From: an uncultured Acidobacteriota bacterium
Lineage (GTDB): Bacteria > Acidobacteriota > Blastocatellia > Pyrinomonadales > Pyrinomonadaceae
Assembly: GCA_902826795.1 (NCBI GenBank)
Contig: CADEGD010000025.1
Coordinates: 5,313-57,955 of the forward strand
DNA length: 52,643 nt
Direction: 5' to 3'
This document shows, in pieces, positions 24,943 to 32,126 of this stretch. Both the position numbers and the translations under genes were made by a program. Each line of letters opens with the position of its first letter. The stretch's first letter is position 1. Under the pieces are notes generated by a model, which made no database searches, was not told the DNA's origin, and saw only the letters and a program-made list of their open reading frames with translations.

Positions 24943-25742
24943 TTTCCGCTCCTCGCCGCAGCTGCCGGATCGTTGCCCACATCCGCGACCTTTTCGAGAA
25001 ATTCGTCGGCCGTTTCCTTAATGCCTTCAACCGTACTTTTGGCAGCACCTTCAAGTCGGTCGCGAACCGAACTAGCCGTATCGCCTAGAAGTTCCGATTC
25101 TGTTTCGGTTAGCGGAAGAGCTAGACCGACCGCGAGCCCGATCGCCGCAGCGACCGCGCCGACCGCGATAGGATTACGGTCATAGTAGTTTACGTAGGTC
25201 TCTTTCCCCGAAGCAGCCATGTCGCTCACCTTCGAAGCCGTCGCTGAGACTGCATCGCCAACGCGATGGTAAGCACTCGACGCCGCATCTTTCACCTCAC
25301 CAAGCGTCGAGATGTTCGCAGAGCCGTTTTCTGCTCTGACATCCTTGCTCGCCGAACCCTTGCGTAGATCTTTGGTGCTTAGCGGAGCCTTTCGACCGCT
25401 ATTCATCACGATCAGTCCGGTACCTGCCCCGATCAACAAGAGGGGTAGAACGCCCCCGGCTGCATTTCCCAATTCCGATAGCTTGTTCATAATCTTATTC
25501 ACCTTCTTGATCGCCTCGTCGTACACAATCTCCTTAGTTGATTCGACCGCCGACGAGATCTGTTCCGAAACCTCTCCCTTTATCTGCGCCGTGAGAGCGG
25601 GAATGCTCAGACGCTCCTGCAATTCGTCTATTGTTTCGCCCATTTGCGAGCGCGTATCTTCGATCTCTTCCTTTATCTTTTTGATCTCGACATCATCCGG
25701 TGGCGGCGCGTCATCTAATTCCTGATCTGTTCCTTCAGCCAT
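24939..25742 (-). CDS. DUF3618 membrane protein
   Basis: A 267-residue protein. The N-terminal [20 protein letters not shown] followed by DELQERLS is the DUF3618 signature (xIExTRxxmxxTldaLexkl). A membrane helix follows ([16 protein letters not shown], about 98-114), then an amphipathic repeat-rich middle ([20 protein letters not shown]) and a second helix [17 protein letters not shown] (about 195-212). The C-terminus is helical and charged. The family is of unknown function and often lies with the holin-like and YqjD-like genes, as here. Start overlaps the upstream gene by 28 bases and the stop overlaps the dehydrogenase by four, giving tight coupling. It probably acts in envelope or membrane stress (inference). 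Confidence 0.85.
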   Translation of the reverse strand: MAEGTDQELDDAPPPDDVEIKKIKEEIEDTRSQMGETIDELQERLSIPALTAQIKGEVSEQISSAVESTKEIVYDEAIKKVNKIMNKLSELGNAAGGVLPLLLIGAGTGLIVMNSGRKAPLSTKDLRKGSASKDVRAENGSANISTLGEVKDAASSAYHRVGDAVSATASKVSDMAASGKETYVNYYDRNPIAVGAVAAAIGLAVGLALPLTETESELLGDTASSVRDRLEGAAKSTVEGIKETADEFLEKVADVGNDPAAAARSGK

Positions 25743-26128
25743 TCGGCGTCCTCCTTTATCGATTCGATCGAATCTTCAGGGGCAAATTCAGCCCGCTTAA
25801 GTACTGACCATCCGTGGCTGCCGATACCCAAGCCAATCGCGGCCAGTACGATAGCTACGATAGCGGCCGCTGCCCAGGGCGGTACCCAAATAGCGAGAAG
25901 CAACACTGCCGACGCGACCATTACCAGTACCGATAAGATCGATATGGCAAGACCAGACACCAGCCAAGCGGATGCGGACGCGACCGCTTTCACGTTCTGC
26001 TTTGTCTCAACAACCGCCAGCCTGACTTCCTGGCGAACAAGGCTACCTGTGTCGCTGGCGAGCTGTCCGAAGAGTTCGCCTATCGATCGTTCGTCGGTCG
26101 TCCTCAATGCTTGGGGCCGGTCCGTCAT
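25715..26128 (-). CDS. Phage holin-like superfamily III membrane protein (actinobacterial holin-X type)
   Basis: A 137-residue membrane protein with the family start ERSIGELFGQLASDTGSLVR followed by QEVRLAVVET and two membrane helices (about 50-78 and 82-104, WVPPWAAAAIVAIVLAAIGL), then a charged C-terminal tail. Despite the name, such proteins are widespread chromosomal envelope proteins; nothing here suggests a prophage. It overlaps the upstream YqjD-like gene by ATGA (26125-26128) and the DUF3618 gene by 28 bases. This trio is a frequent unit in soil bacteria, thought to act at the inner membrane during stress; direct evidence is lacking. Confidence 0.85.
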   Translation of the reverse strand: MTDRPQALRTTDERSIGELFGQLASDTGSLVRQEVRLAVVETKQNVKAVASASAWLVSGLAISILSVLVMVASAVLLLAIWVPPWAAAAIVAIVLAAIGLGIGSHGWSVLKRAEFAPEDSIESIKEDAEWLKEQIRN

Positions 26129-26640
26129 GCTCGTGCTCGACTTTGCGGCGCCCCAGTAGGTGTCGCACTTCTAAAAAGCCTCGAAATTGCGAAGCCGACT
26201 ACAAACGCGCCGCCTACGAATATCGTCGGGTTCTCACGGGCGAACCGCTTGACATCCTGGGCGACGGCCGAGGGATCCTTGCCTTCGAAGTAATTGGACA
26301 CCCACTCGATCTTATTGGCGAGGTCTTCTATATATCTCGCGCCCGCGGCCGGCAGGGGTTGGTCGTCCGCATTTTCTTGAAAAGTTTCGCTTGTCTTCCT
26401 AAGCCCGTCAGCCAGCGAGTAAAGCCCTGATGTTATCTCGGATTTGTAACCGGACGCGGCTGTTCGGGTTCGACTGCCAACCGCACCGATAGATCTTTCA
26501 GCGATCTCGCGACCCGATTGCTGAATCTCGCCGATCACCCCTTGGTCACCAGATTGTTTATCCGGCGACTCGAGCGTCGATCGCTTCCGTTCCTCCGGGC
26601 TCCTGTCTTTCACTTCTTTTTCATCTTTCTTTGTTGCCAT
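26125..26640 (-). CDS. YqjD/ElaB-like tail-anchored protein (hypothetical)
   Basis: A 171-residue protein with a highly charged start (MATKKDEKEVKDRSPEERKR), a long helical middle (SGLYSLADGLRKTSETFQEN) and a C-terminal segment FARENPTIFVGGAFVVGFAI containing one membrane helix, followed by SRLFRSAT. The VxxfARxNPxxfvgGAf pattern resembles the tail anchor of YqjD/ElaB proteins, which tether ribosomes or shape the membrane in stationary phase in E. coli; similarity elsewhere is weak, so function is not assigned. It is the first gene of the operon running to 23770. Its upstream gap holds an 11-base direct repeat spaced by 22 bases. Confidence 0.7.
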   Translation of the reverse strand: MATKKDEKEVKDRSPEERKRSTLESPDKQSGDQGVIGEIQQSGREIAERSIGAVGSRTRTAASGYKSEITSGLYSLADGLRKTSETFQENADDQPLPAAGARYIEDLANKIEWVSNYFEGKDPSAVAQDVKRFARENPTIFVGGAFVVGFAISRLFRSATPTGAPQSRARA

Positions 26641-26708
26641 TTTTTCGCTCCTAGCGTTCTTTGTTTGAGATCAACTCTACTCACCTCAACGTAGCGTGAT
26701 TGTCTTCT

Positions 26709-26741
26709 TGCCGACACTCTGCTCAACGACTGCCGACACTC
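26709..26741. promoter_or_regulatory. Direct repeat with two-helical-turn spacing in a divergent gap
   Basis: TGCCGACACTC occurs exactly at 26709-26719 and 26731-26741, 22 bases apart, between the YqjD-like operon (minus) and the small membrane protein gene at 26837 (plus). Such spacing puts two binding sites on one face of the helix. It is a candidate operator for coordinated stress control; no promoter boxes are clear. Confidence 0.4.
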
Positions 26742-26836
26742 CGCGCACAGCGCACAAGTGTATTCACGCGGACATACTCTCATTGTCCTCGTCACTAAAC
26801 TCTGCATAGAAAGACTCAGACCAGGGAGGATAGAGA

Positions 26837-27142
26837 ATGAACCAACAATCGGAGCAAACCAAAACCCAAACCAATGCAGGGATGAACCAGTCCACGAGTG
26901 AACCGGAAAGCGTGCAGCACTCGGAGGGCGTCGTAGCACGAACGATCGAAGAGCAGACGGCGCGATTACCGTCAGATGTCTTCTTGTGGGCGGCGGTCGG
27001 TGCGATCGGAGCATCGGCGGTGCTCGAATTTTCGGGAAACCATGACAAGTCAAGATTTGTGGGACAGTGGGTCGCGCCTTTCTTGCTTCTCGGCGTCTAC
27101 AACAAGCTCGTGAAAGTGGCCGGTTCTGATCGATTTCATTGA
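26837..27142 (+). CDS. Small membrane protein of a stress-locus family (hypothetical)
   Basis: A 101-residue protein with a polar, glutamine- and threonine-rich N-terminal 40 residues and the segment TIEEQTARLPSDVFLWAAVG onward. It continues with a first helix (AVGAIGASAVLEF) and a second (GQWVAPFLLLGVYNKLVKV). Short homologues with an xIEEQTAKxPSDxFLWAAxGSM core are common next to katE-like and hemerythrin-like genes, from memory; no function is known. ATG 26837 has GGGAGGA 7 bases upstream, a strong site. The histone-like hemerythrin gene begins 19 bases after the stop, so the two are co-translated. Confidence 0.75.
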   Translation: MNQQSEQTKTQTNAGMNQSTSEPESVQHSEGVVARTIEEQTARLPSDVFLWAAVGAIGASAVLEFSGNHDKSRFVGQWVAPFLLLGVYNKLVKVAGSDRFH

Positions 27143-27160
27143 TCGTTAGGAGAAAACGGG

Positions 27161-28117
27161 ATGGCAACAACAACATCAAAAAAGAGCAGCGGCTCTAAAT
27201 CCGGCTCGAAAGCAGCTTCGAAAAAACAAGCCGCCGGAACTAAGTCGTCGTCTGGTTCAAAGGACGGAGCCAAGTCGACAAAATCCACAGCAGCCAGTGC
27301 CCGAAAGACGGGTGGATCGAAGAATTCGTCCGCGTCTAAATCGGGCACATCCAAGACTAAGAACAGCACGACAGGTTCGACATCAAAAAAAGCTGCGTCA
27401 AAGTCGGATAATACAAAAAGTACCAGCACCGCTAAGAGCGGATCGACCGCCAAGGAAGCAAAGAAAGGAAGCAGTCGCTCGGCCTCGAGCGGTTCCGCGA
27501 AATCGAATACCAGCACCGCAAAGGGCAACTCGTCGTCTAAAAAGCGATCGAGCAAAAAGTCCGATCAAGGTAAGTCGACCTCAAGCAGCGGAATCGTCGG
27601 CAGGGTCGCGTCGGCGGTCGGAGGTTTATTTGGTCGGGGCGAATCCGATGTGCTTGAACTTCTGAAGGAAGACCATCGAGTTGTCGATGGATACTTCCAG
27701 GAAGTTAAGGCAGACGAAGATGCCAACCACGAGAAAACGTTCAAGAAGATCAAGTCGGAATTGGACGTCCACGCACACGTAGAAGAGGTGATCGTCTATC
27801 CGCATTTTCTTGAGGTAGGCAGCGAAGAACTTCAGAAGATCGTTCGCGAAGGTGTCGAGGAACACGCACAGATGAAAACGCTGCTGCTTGAACTTTCGGA
27901 ATTGAAAGGTAGCGACGATGTCTTTAAGGCCAAACTAAAGGTGTTGATAGAAAACGTCGAACACCATGTGGAGGAAGAAGAGAACGAAACGTTCTCTTTG
28001 GCTGAAGACGAGTTAGATAGGGAGACCTTGAGAACTCTCGCAGAGCGAGTAGAGACAGAAAAAGCCAACTTTCAGAAAGCATCGGGGTCGAGATCGGCTC
28101 GCCGATCTGGAAAGTAG
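27161..28117 (+). CDS. Hemerythrin-like protein with a histone-H1-like basic N-terminal tail
   Basis: A 318-residue two-part protein. Residues 1-150 are a Lys/Ser/Ala/Thr/Gly low-complexity tail (repeats such as SKSGSKAASKK and TAKSGSTAKEAKK), similar in composition to histone H1 tails and bacterial H1-like nucleoid proteins. Residues about 165-310 form a hemerythrin HHE domain: EDHRVVDGYF, DVHAHVEEVIVYPHF, VEEHAQMKTLLLEL and EHHVEEEENETF supply the di-iron ligands. The tail may bind DNA or RNA and bring an iron or O2/NO-binding domain to the nucleoid (inference). ATG 27161 has TAGGAG 9 bases upstream. A metallothionein frame follows in the same reading frame 24 bases after the stop codon. 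Confidence 0.88.
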   Translation: MATTTSKKSSGSKSGSKAASKKQAAGTKSSSGSKDGAKSTKSTAASARKTGGSKNSSASKSGTSKTKNSTTGSTSKKAASKSDNTKSTSTAKSGSTAKEAKKGSSRSASSGSAKSNTSTAKGNSSSKKRSSKKSDQGKSTSSSGIVGRVASAVGGLFGRGESDVLELLKEDHRVVDGYFQEVKADEDANHEKTFKKIKSELDVHAHVEEVIVYPHFLEVGSEELQKIVREGVEEHAQMKTLLLELSELKGSDDVFKAKLKVLIENVEHHVEEEENETFSLAEDELDRETLRTLAERVETEKANFQKASGSRSARRSGK

Positions 28118-28141
28118 TGTGGCGGTACAAAGGAGGATACT

Positions 28142-28294
28142 ATCGCAGGAAGCGAGAAATGTGAACACGAAATGTGTGTATGCGGTGTAGCGGGAGATTC
28201 GGAATACTGTAGCGACCATTGTCGCGATGCAGTCGCGGAAGACATAACGGAAATCGTATGCGATTGTGGTCATCCGGGCTGCCAAACGATCTGA
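28142..28294 (+). CDS. Bacterial metallothionein (SmtA/BmtA type), apparent ATC start
   Basis: A 50-residue cysteine-rich protein. From the ATC at 28142 the frame reads (M)AGSEKCEHEMCVCGV, then SEYCSDHC and IVCDCGHPGCQTI to TGA. Eight cysteines (7, 12, 14, 23, 27, 40, 42, 47) and His 9, 26 and 44 occur in the order C-x4-C-x-C ... YCSxxC ... CxCGHxGC, the hallmark of bacterial metallothioneins that bind zinc, cadmium or copper in thiolate clusters. A strong AAGGAGG (28130-28136) is placed five bases before ATC, where ATG is expected; the next in-frame ATG (28172) would cut off the first cysteine. The preceding hemerythrin gene is in the same frame, ended by TAG at 28115. A terminator follows 22 bases downstream. 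Confidence 0.82.
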   Translation: MAGSEKCEHEMCVCGVAGDSEYCSDHCRDAVAEDITEIVCDCGHPGCQTI

Positions 28295-28316
28295 CGCTCG
28301 GTTTAATCGATCATTC

Positions 28317-28348
28317 AATAGCCGGTCCTTCGTGGCCGGCTATTTTTT
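28317..28348 (+). terminator. Terminator after the metallothionein gene
   Basis: AATAGCCGG (28317-28325) pairs with CCGGCTATT (28336-28344), followed by a run of T to 28348. It ends the 26837-28294 operon and overlaps the last codons of the opposing SDR gene. Confidence 0.85.
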
Positions 28349-29353
28349 GCGTTGGGCGTACCGACGGCCGAGCGCATACAAAAGGCCGCCGATGCCTAAT
28401 CCCAATATCGATCCCGCTATCACCGGATGCATCGACGCTTTGGTGTAGATGCTAGTTTCGGCCACGTGTCCGCCGTAACCACCCCGAGTATGAAGTCTTG
28501 AGTCTTTAGGTTCGTAAAGGCCTTCAAATTCATCCGAAGGAGGCAGATCCGTCTGCTGGATATCGATCATCGCTGACTGCATGACTAGATCTGTGGCTCG
28601 CGGAGCGTAGTTACCCATCGCCGATATGATCTTCCCGCCGACGCCGACAAATAAATCGCGTGTGGGATTTTCGGCACTGTACAAAATCGCATCTGCGACA
28701 GTTTCCGGAGCGTAAACGGGCGGCGGATTCTCGGGTTTAACACCGAGGTAGTTCTTTGCGTGTTCTTTATACGGAGTGTCGATCGCCGATGGTTTTATCA
28801 ACGTCACAGAGACAGGAGCATTCTCGGCTTCGAGTTCCATGCGTAACGAATCCGTAAATCCTTTCACCGCGTGTTTCGACGCACAGTACATTCCCTGGAT
28901 CGGGATCGCCCGATCCGATAGCGTACTGCCCACATTTATAAGAGCTCCACCATTTACTTTCAAGTTTCGAGCCGCAACCAGCGATCCGATCACTGTTCCC
29001 CAAAAATTGGTTTCAAAGAGCTGCTTAGAGTCGGCTAGTGAAACTTCCTCAAGTCGTCCGTAAATAGAGACGCCCGCGTTATTAACCCACGTGTCGAAGT
29101 TGCCGAACTTGTTCAACGCCTCACCGGCCAGCTTGAGCATGTCGTCTTCACTCGATACATCTCCGGGAATGCCAATAACTCTGGTACCGGTCGGATCGAG
29201 TTCGCGACAGAGACTTTCCAACGCTTCGGAATTTCGAGCGTTCAGGACAAGACGGGCCCCTTGTCTCGCTGCCATCTTGGCGGTTGTCAATCCAATGCCG
29301 CTCGTCGCGCCCGTTAGGACAATCACTTGTTCACTGACAGGTTTTAGCTTCAT
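28340..29353 (-). CDS. Short-chain dehydrogenase with C-terminal membrane anchor
   Basis: A 337-residue classical SDR oxidoreductase. NAD(P) motif TGATSGIG (15-22), NNAG, catalytic serine in NVGSTLSD and YCASK (YxxxK). The N-terminal 255 residues are the enzyme. The C-terminal part adds an unusual tail and a final hydrophobic segment VIAGSILGLGIGGLLYALG followed by RRYAQRKK, so the enzyme is probably anchored in the inner membrane with its catalytic domain in the cytoplasm. The substrate is unknown. The start codon overlaps the stop of the DUF2231 gene (29350-29353), so the two form an operon. The last codons overlap the terminator hairpin of the opposite transcript. Confidence 0.88.
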   Translation of the reverse strand: MKLKPVSEQVIVLTGATSGIGLTTAKMAARQGARLVLNARNSEALESLCRELDPTGTRVIGIPGDVSSEDDMLKLAGEALNKFGNFDTWVNNAGVSIYGRLEEVSLADSKQLFETNFWGTVIGSLVAARNLKVNGGALINVGSTLSDRAIPIQGMYCASKHAVKGFTDSLRMELEAENAPVSVTLIKPSAIDTPYKEHAKNYLGVKPENPPPVYAPETVADAILYSAENPTRDLFVGVGGKIISAMGNYAPRATDLVMQSAMIDIQQTDLPPSDEFEGLYEPKDSRLHTRGGYGGHVAETSIYTKASMHPVIAGSILGLGIGGLLYALGRRYAQRKK

Positions 29354-29859
29354 AGTCTCTCGGCCTCCATTATGGTTGAAGTGGCAGAATCAGTTTTAAG
29401 CGAACTTGGCGCGTCGGGATTGGCTCCCGGATGTACTCCGATCCCTAAACGCTCAACGAGTTCACCGCCGAGCCATCCGCCGATCAGGGCTAACAGGACA
29501 CCGGTTATTGAAAGTAAGATCGACAAAGTGTCGGGTATCGATCGCGGTACCGGCCGAAGATACCAGCTGATAAAGAAGATGATCAGGACGACGGCATTTA
29601 CGCCCCCGTGCAGGAGACCCACCGACTTAGCTCTCGTGTTCGAGGGAATAGCCGTCCAGTCGATCAGTCCGGCCACTGCTGCCAACACGCCGCCGACCAA
29701 GCCTGCGGGTATCAGCCAATAAGCCAACAAAGCGAGAGTCTCCCGCCCGGTTATTAGCAATGCCACATCGCAGATAGCCGCCGTGGAAAGCAGTCCTAGC
29801 GGAAAAACGATAAGCATCGGATGCATCTGGTGTCCGAGTATTCGTGCTGGTCCTCTCAT
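29350..29859 (-). CDS. DUF2231 membrane protein
   Basis: A 169-residue integral membrane protein with the DUF2231 hallmark GHQMHPMLIVFPLGLLSTAA (conserved His-x2-His-P start), then four predicted membrane helices (about 14-36, 45-66, 82-103, 110-134). The loop AGLIDWTAIPSNTRAKSVGL is also typical. The family is of unknown function; its histidines and four-helix layout invite comparison with haem- or quinone-binding membrane proteins, which is speculation. It overlaps the SDR gene by ATGA. Divergent from the gene at 29944 across an 84-base gap. Confidence 0.88.
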   Translation of the reverse strand: MRGPARILGHQMHPMLIVFPLGLLSTAAICDVALLITGRETLALLAYWLIPAGLVGGVLAAVAGLIDWTAIPSNTRAKSVGLLHGGVNAVVLIIFFISWYLRPVPRSIPDTLSILLSITGVLLALIGGWLGGELVERLGIGVHPGANPDAPSSLKTDSATSTIMEAERL

Positions 29860-29943
29860 GAACCCATGATGCTCCCGTTAGGGGCTCAGCTTTGTACCAG
29901 ACCTTACAGAACCTTTATTTAAAGGCAATAGCATCTAACGTGG

Positions 29944-30318
29944 ATGAATTTGCACGAGCAGATATTCGGAATGATCACGCTTGGCCTAGCGGTAGCCAGC
30001 GTCTCTTGGACATTCACGCAAGAAGAGATCTTCAAAGAGATGCGAGAGGTTTGCGAAAGACGCGTGGCTAATGCGCAGAGCATCTTCGAAAGGAAGTTCT
30101 TCTATGTTTTCACATGCGAGTATTGTTTCAGTCACTGGGTAACTTTGTTGTTTCTGATCTTCAGCGGCTTCCGCATCCTGATCGACGACTTCCGGGGGAA
30201 CGTTCTGGCTTTCTTCGTCATCCCATGGATAGCAAATCAATTTATGAGTCTGTACCGGCGTCTCCGTGTAGAAATCAAGCGGGAGAATATTCTTGCCGAG
30301 AAAGAGGATAAAGAATGA
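29944..30318 (+). CDS. Membrane protein with a CxxC motif (hypothetical)
   Basis: A 124-residue protein with an N-terminal membrane helix (MITLGLAVASVSWTF), a charged helix (EEIFKEMREVCERRVANAQS), then FTCEYCFSHWVTLLFLIFSG where a CEYC motif leads directly into a membrane segment, and a further hydrophobic stretch VLAFFVIPWIANQFMSL. The CxYCxxxW element resembles DUF1360-like proteins, but similarity is too thin to assign. Its stop overlaps the PQ-loop gene by ATGA (30315-30318), so the two proteins are made together and might interact. The ribosome-binding site is weak. Confidence 0.6.
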   Translation: MNLHEQIFGMITLGLAVASVSWTFTQEEIFKEMREVCERRVANAQSIFERKFFYVFTCEYCFSHWVTLLFLIFSGFRILIDDFRGNVLAFFVIPWIANQFMSLYRRLRVEIKRENILAEKEDKE

Positions 30319-30572
30319 CGGAGATTATAGGTTGGGCCAGCTCTCTCATCTTGCTGGCGACGATCATCGCGCAAGTACGAAAGCAGTGGAAGACGGAATC
30401 GAACGAGGGCGTTTCGAAACTGTTGTTCGCCGGGCAGATCGTTGCATCGATCGGCTTTATCCTCTACAGCGTTCTCACCGGAGATATCGTATTTATCGTA
30501 ACCAATTCAATGCTGCTAATCAGCAACGTCACGGGTGTCTGGATCTATCTCAGAAATGCCGGCCGTGTATGA
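30315..30572 (+). CDS. SemiSWEET/PQ-loop family small transporter
   Basis: An 85-residue protein with three predicted membrane helices. The first helix leads into AQVRKQWKTESNEGVSKLLF, which corresponds to the PQ-loop signature (PQxxKxWKTKSaxxlSxxmf) with the proline replaced by alanine. The last helix contains VTNSMLLISNVTGVWIYL, where the asparagine fits the substrate-contact position of SemiSWEETs. Such half-transporters dimerise to carry sugars; related PQ-loop proteins carry other solutes. The role here is inferred only from fold. Translational overlap with the upstream CxxC membrane protein suggests a joint function. Confidence 0.7.
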   Translation: MTEIIGWASSLILLATIIAQVRKQWKTESNEGVSKLLFAGQIVASIGFILYSVLTGDIVFIVTNSMLLISNVTGVWIYLRNAGRV

Positions 30573-30617
30573 CGGCGTACAGCTTTCTACAGTAGAGTGA
30601 CGTTCAATCTTGACACG

Positions 30618-30842
30618 ATGGGAAATTCAGAAAAAACAGGTCGTCGTCCGTCGAATGCAGGCCAGAAAGAATATTCGGGCAAGAAGCAGAGCAATAAGGA
30701 TGGGAAGGACTCGGAGCCGGACGTTCGGACGCGGGAAGACACTCATGTGGAGCATCGGTCGGAAGATCAATCTTCGTCGGAAATAACGGAGAAGATCGAA
30801 TCCGGCAAGCGAACCACCGCTGGTAGAAAAGACAAGCCTTAA
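30618..30842 (+). CDS. Small charged disordered protein (hypothetical)
   Basis: A 74-residue frame, MGNSEKTGRRPSNAGQKEYS onward, made up almost wholly of Lys, Glu, Asp, Ser, Arg and Gly and without any hydrophobic core, so intrinsically disordered and soluble. GTG at 30597 is an alternative start adding seven residues; neither has a good ribosome-binding site. Similar tiny hydrophilic proteins are often stress-induced (hydrophilin-like), which is only an analogy. It follows the PQ-loop gene in the same direction and ends ten bases before the opposing SDR stop codon. Confidence 0.45.
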   Translation: MGNSEKTGRRPSNAGQKEYSGKKQSNKDGKDSEPDVRTREDTHVEHRSEDQSSSEITEKIESGKRTTAGRKDKP

Positions 30843-30851
30843 GGCATACAA

Positions 30852-31748
30852 TCATGCGGCAGTCGTTTCACCGCCCAGTATCGAAAGTATCTCGCCGGTG
30901 ATGTAGCTCGAATCCGCATTCGAGGCGAAGAATACAAACGCCGGAGCAATTTCCTCTGGCTGAGCTGGTCGTTTGAGAGGCGTATCCGCGCCATGTTTTG
31001 AAACCTCTTTCGCATCCTTATCAGCGACGTTTAGCGGGGTCCATACCGGGCCCGGGGCAACGCAATTAACGCGGATCTTCTTTTCGACTAAGCTCTGAGC
31101 GAGCGATTTGGTGAACGCATTGATCGCACCTTTGGTGGCTGAGTAATCCAGCAAGTCGCCTGAGCCCTCGAGTCCTGTAATAGAACCACAGTTAACGATC
31201 GAACCGCCTTCCGGCAAATGAGATAAAGCGGCTCTTGCCATGTAGAAGTAGCCGAAGATATTTGTTTCGAATGTACGCTTCAGTTGTTCGTCGGTGATGT
31301 CTTCGAGAGATTTCTGATGGTGCTGATATGCGGCATTGTTGACGAGAATGTCGAGCCTCCCAAACTCTTCGACGGTCTGCTCTACCGCGTCCTTGCAGAA
31401 ATCGGACGACCGGACGTCTCCACTGATAAGCAGGTAGTCCTGACCTTCCTTCTCCACATGATCTGCTGTAGTCTGAGCGTCTTCGAGCTCTTCGGGAAGG
31501 TGAACAATCGCAACGTCGGCTCCTTCACGTGCAAACAAAACGGCTACGGAACGTCCGATCCCGGAATCGCCGCCTGTGATCAATGCTACGCAGCCGGCGA
31601 GCTTCTCCGAACCGCGATAATTAGGGGCAAGGAACTGCGGCGACGGATCCATAAGGTTTTCGATGCCAGGCCGCTCCTGCTCCTGTTCCGGCATCGGATT
31701 CTCTGGACGGTCGCCTTTCTGTTCTTCAGATCTATTCTTTGAACTCAC
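30852..31748 (-). CDS. SDR-family oxidoreductase, general-stress type (YhdF/YhxC-like)
   Basis: A 298-residue short-chain dehydrogenase of the group often called general stress protein 39. A 45-residue leader rich in Glu, Pro and Gln (MPEQEQERPG) precedes the Rossmann motif VALITGGDSGIGRSVAVLFA; NNAAYQ and the catalytic YSATKGAINAF follow, and GPVWTPL and SYITGEILSILGGE close the fold. Homologues in Bacillus belong to the SigB regulon; the substrate is unknown. GTG 31748 is preferred to ATG 31781 because AGGAGAGAG precedes it at the right distance and the leader fits the family. A 34-base hairpin lies just upstream. Confidence 0.88.
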   Translation of the reverse strand: MSSKNRSEEQKGDRPENPMPEQEQERPGIENLMDPSPQFLAPNYRGSEKLAGCVALITGGDSGIGRSVAVLFAREGADVAIVHLPEELEDAQTTADHVEKEGQDYLLISGDVRSSDFCKDAVEQTVEEFGRLDILVNNAAYQHHQKSLEDITDEQLKRTFETNIFGYFYMARAALSHLPEGGSIVNCGSITGLEGSGDLLDYSATKGAINAFTKSLAQSLVEKKIRVNCVAPGPVWTPLNVADKDAKEVSKHGADTPLKRPAQPEEIAPAFVFFASNADSSYITGEILSILGGETTAA

Positions 31749-32126
31749 AATCTCTCTCCTCGATTTGCCAATGGTATGCATATAAGCTGAGCGTGAAATA
31801 AGAATCTATTCCACGCTCAGGTAGCTGGTGTCGGGATCCGATGTCTAGATTTGTCCCCGGAGCGGGAAGTTTCTTTCCGCCCGATTTTCGAAGACCCCAA
31901 CGGTACTAAATGGTAATCGAGACGTTCAGTCTCGATTGTAGCGTCCCATACGCACTACAACATTCAACTGTTTGATATTGGTATTCCCCAAAACAGTCGA
32001 ACCTGTTTCTAATCGATACCCTCTTAGTACGCCCCCAGCTATTTTTCGCTCGAATGATCAATCTCTATTCGAGTTCAGCGTAATTACATATCAACTTTCT
32101 AAGTGGAAACTCGGAGGAAACAATAA
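31749..32126. other. Divergent control region with an inverted repeat
   Basis: A 378-base gap between the SDR and BON genes. It contains the long inverted repeat at 31787-31820, a CTGTTT/AAACAG pair near 31968-31996 and GGAGG at 32112, the ribosome-binding site of the BON gene. No gene is supported here. Confidence 0.5.
31787..31820. promoter_or_regulatory. Inverted repeat upstream of the stress SDR gene
   Basis: CTGAGCGTG (31787-31795) and CACGCTCAG (31812-31820) are perfect nine-base arms; after one mismatch the stem continues with AATA/TATT around a six-base loop. It has no T-run on either strand, so an operator or a 5' leader structure is more likely than a terminator. Confidence 0.5.

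Noticed and set aside
25715..26128. A holin-like gene as evidence for a prophage.
   Set aside because: This superfamily is a common chromosomal envelope protein; no other phage genes are nearby.
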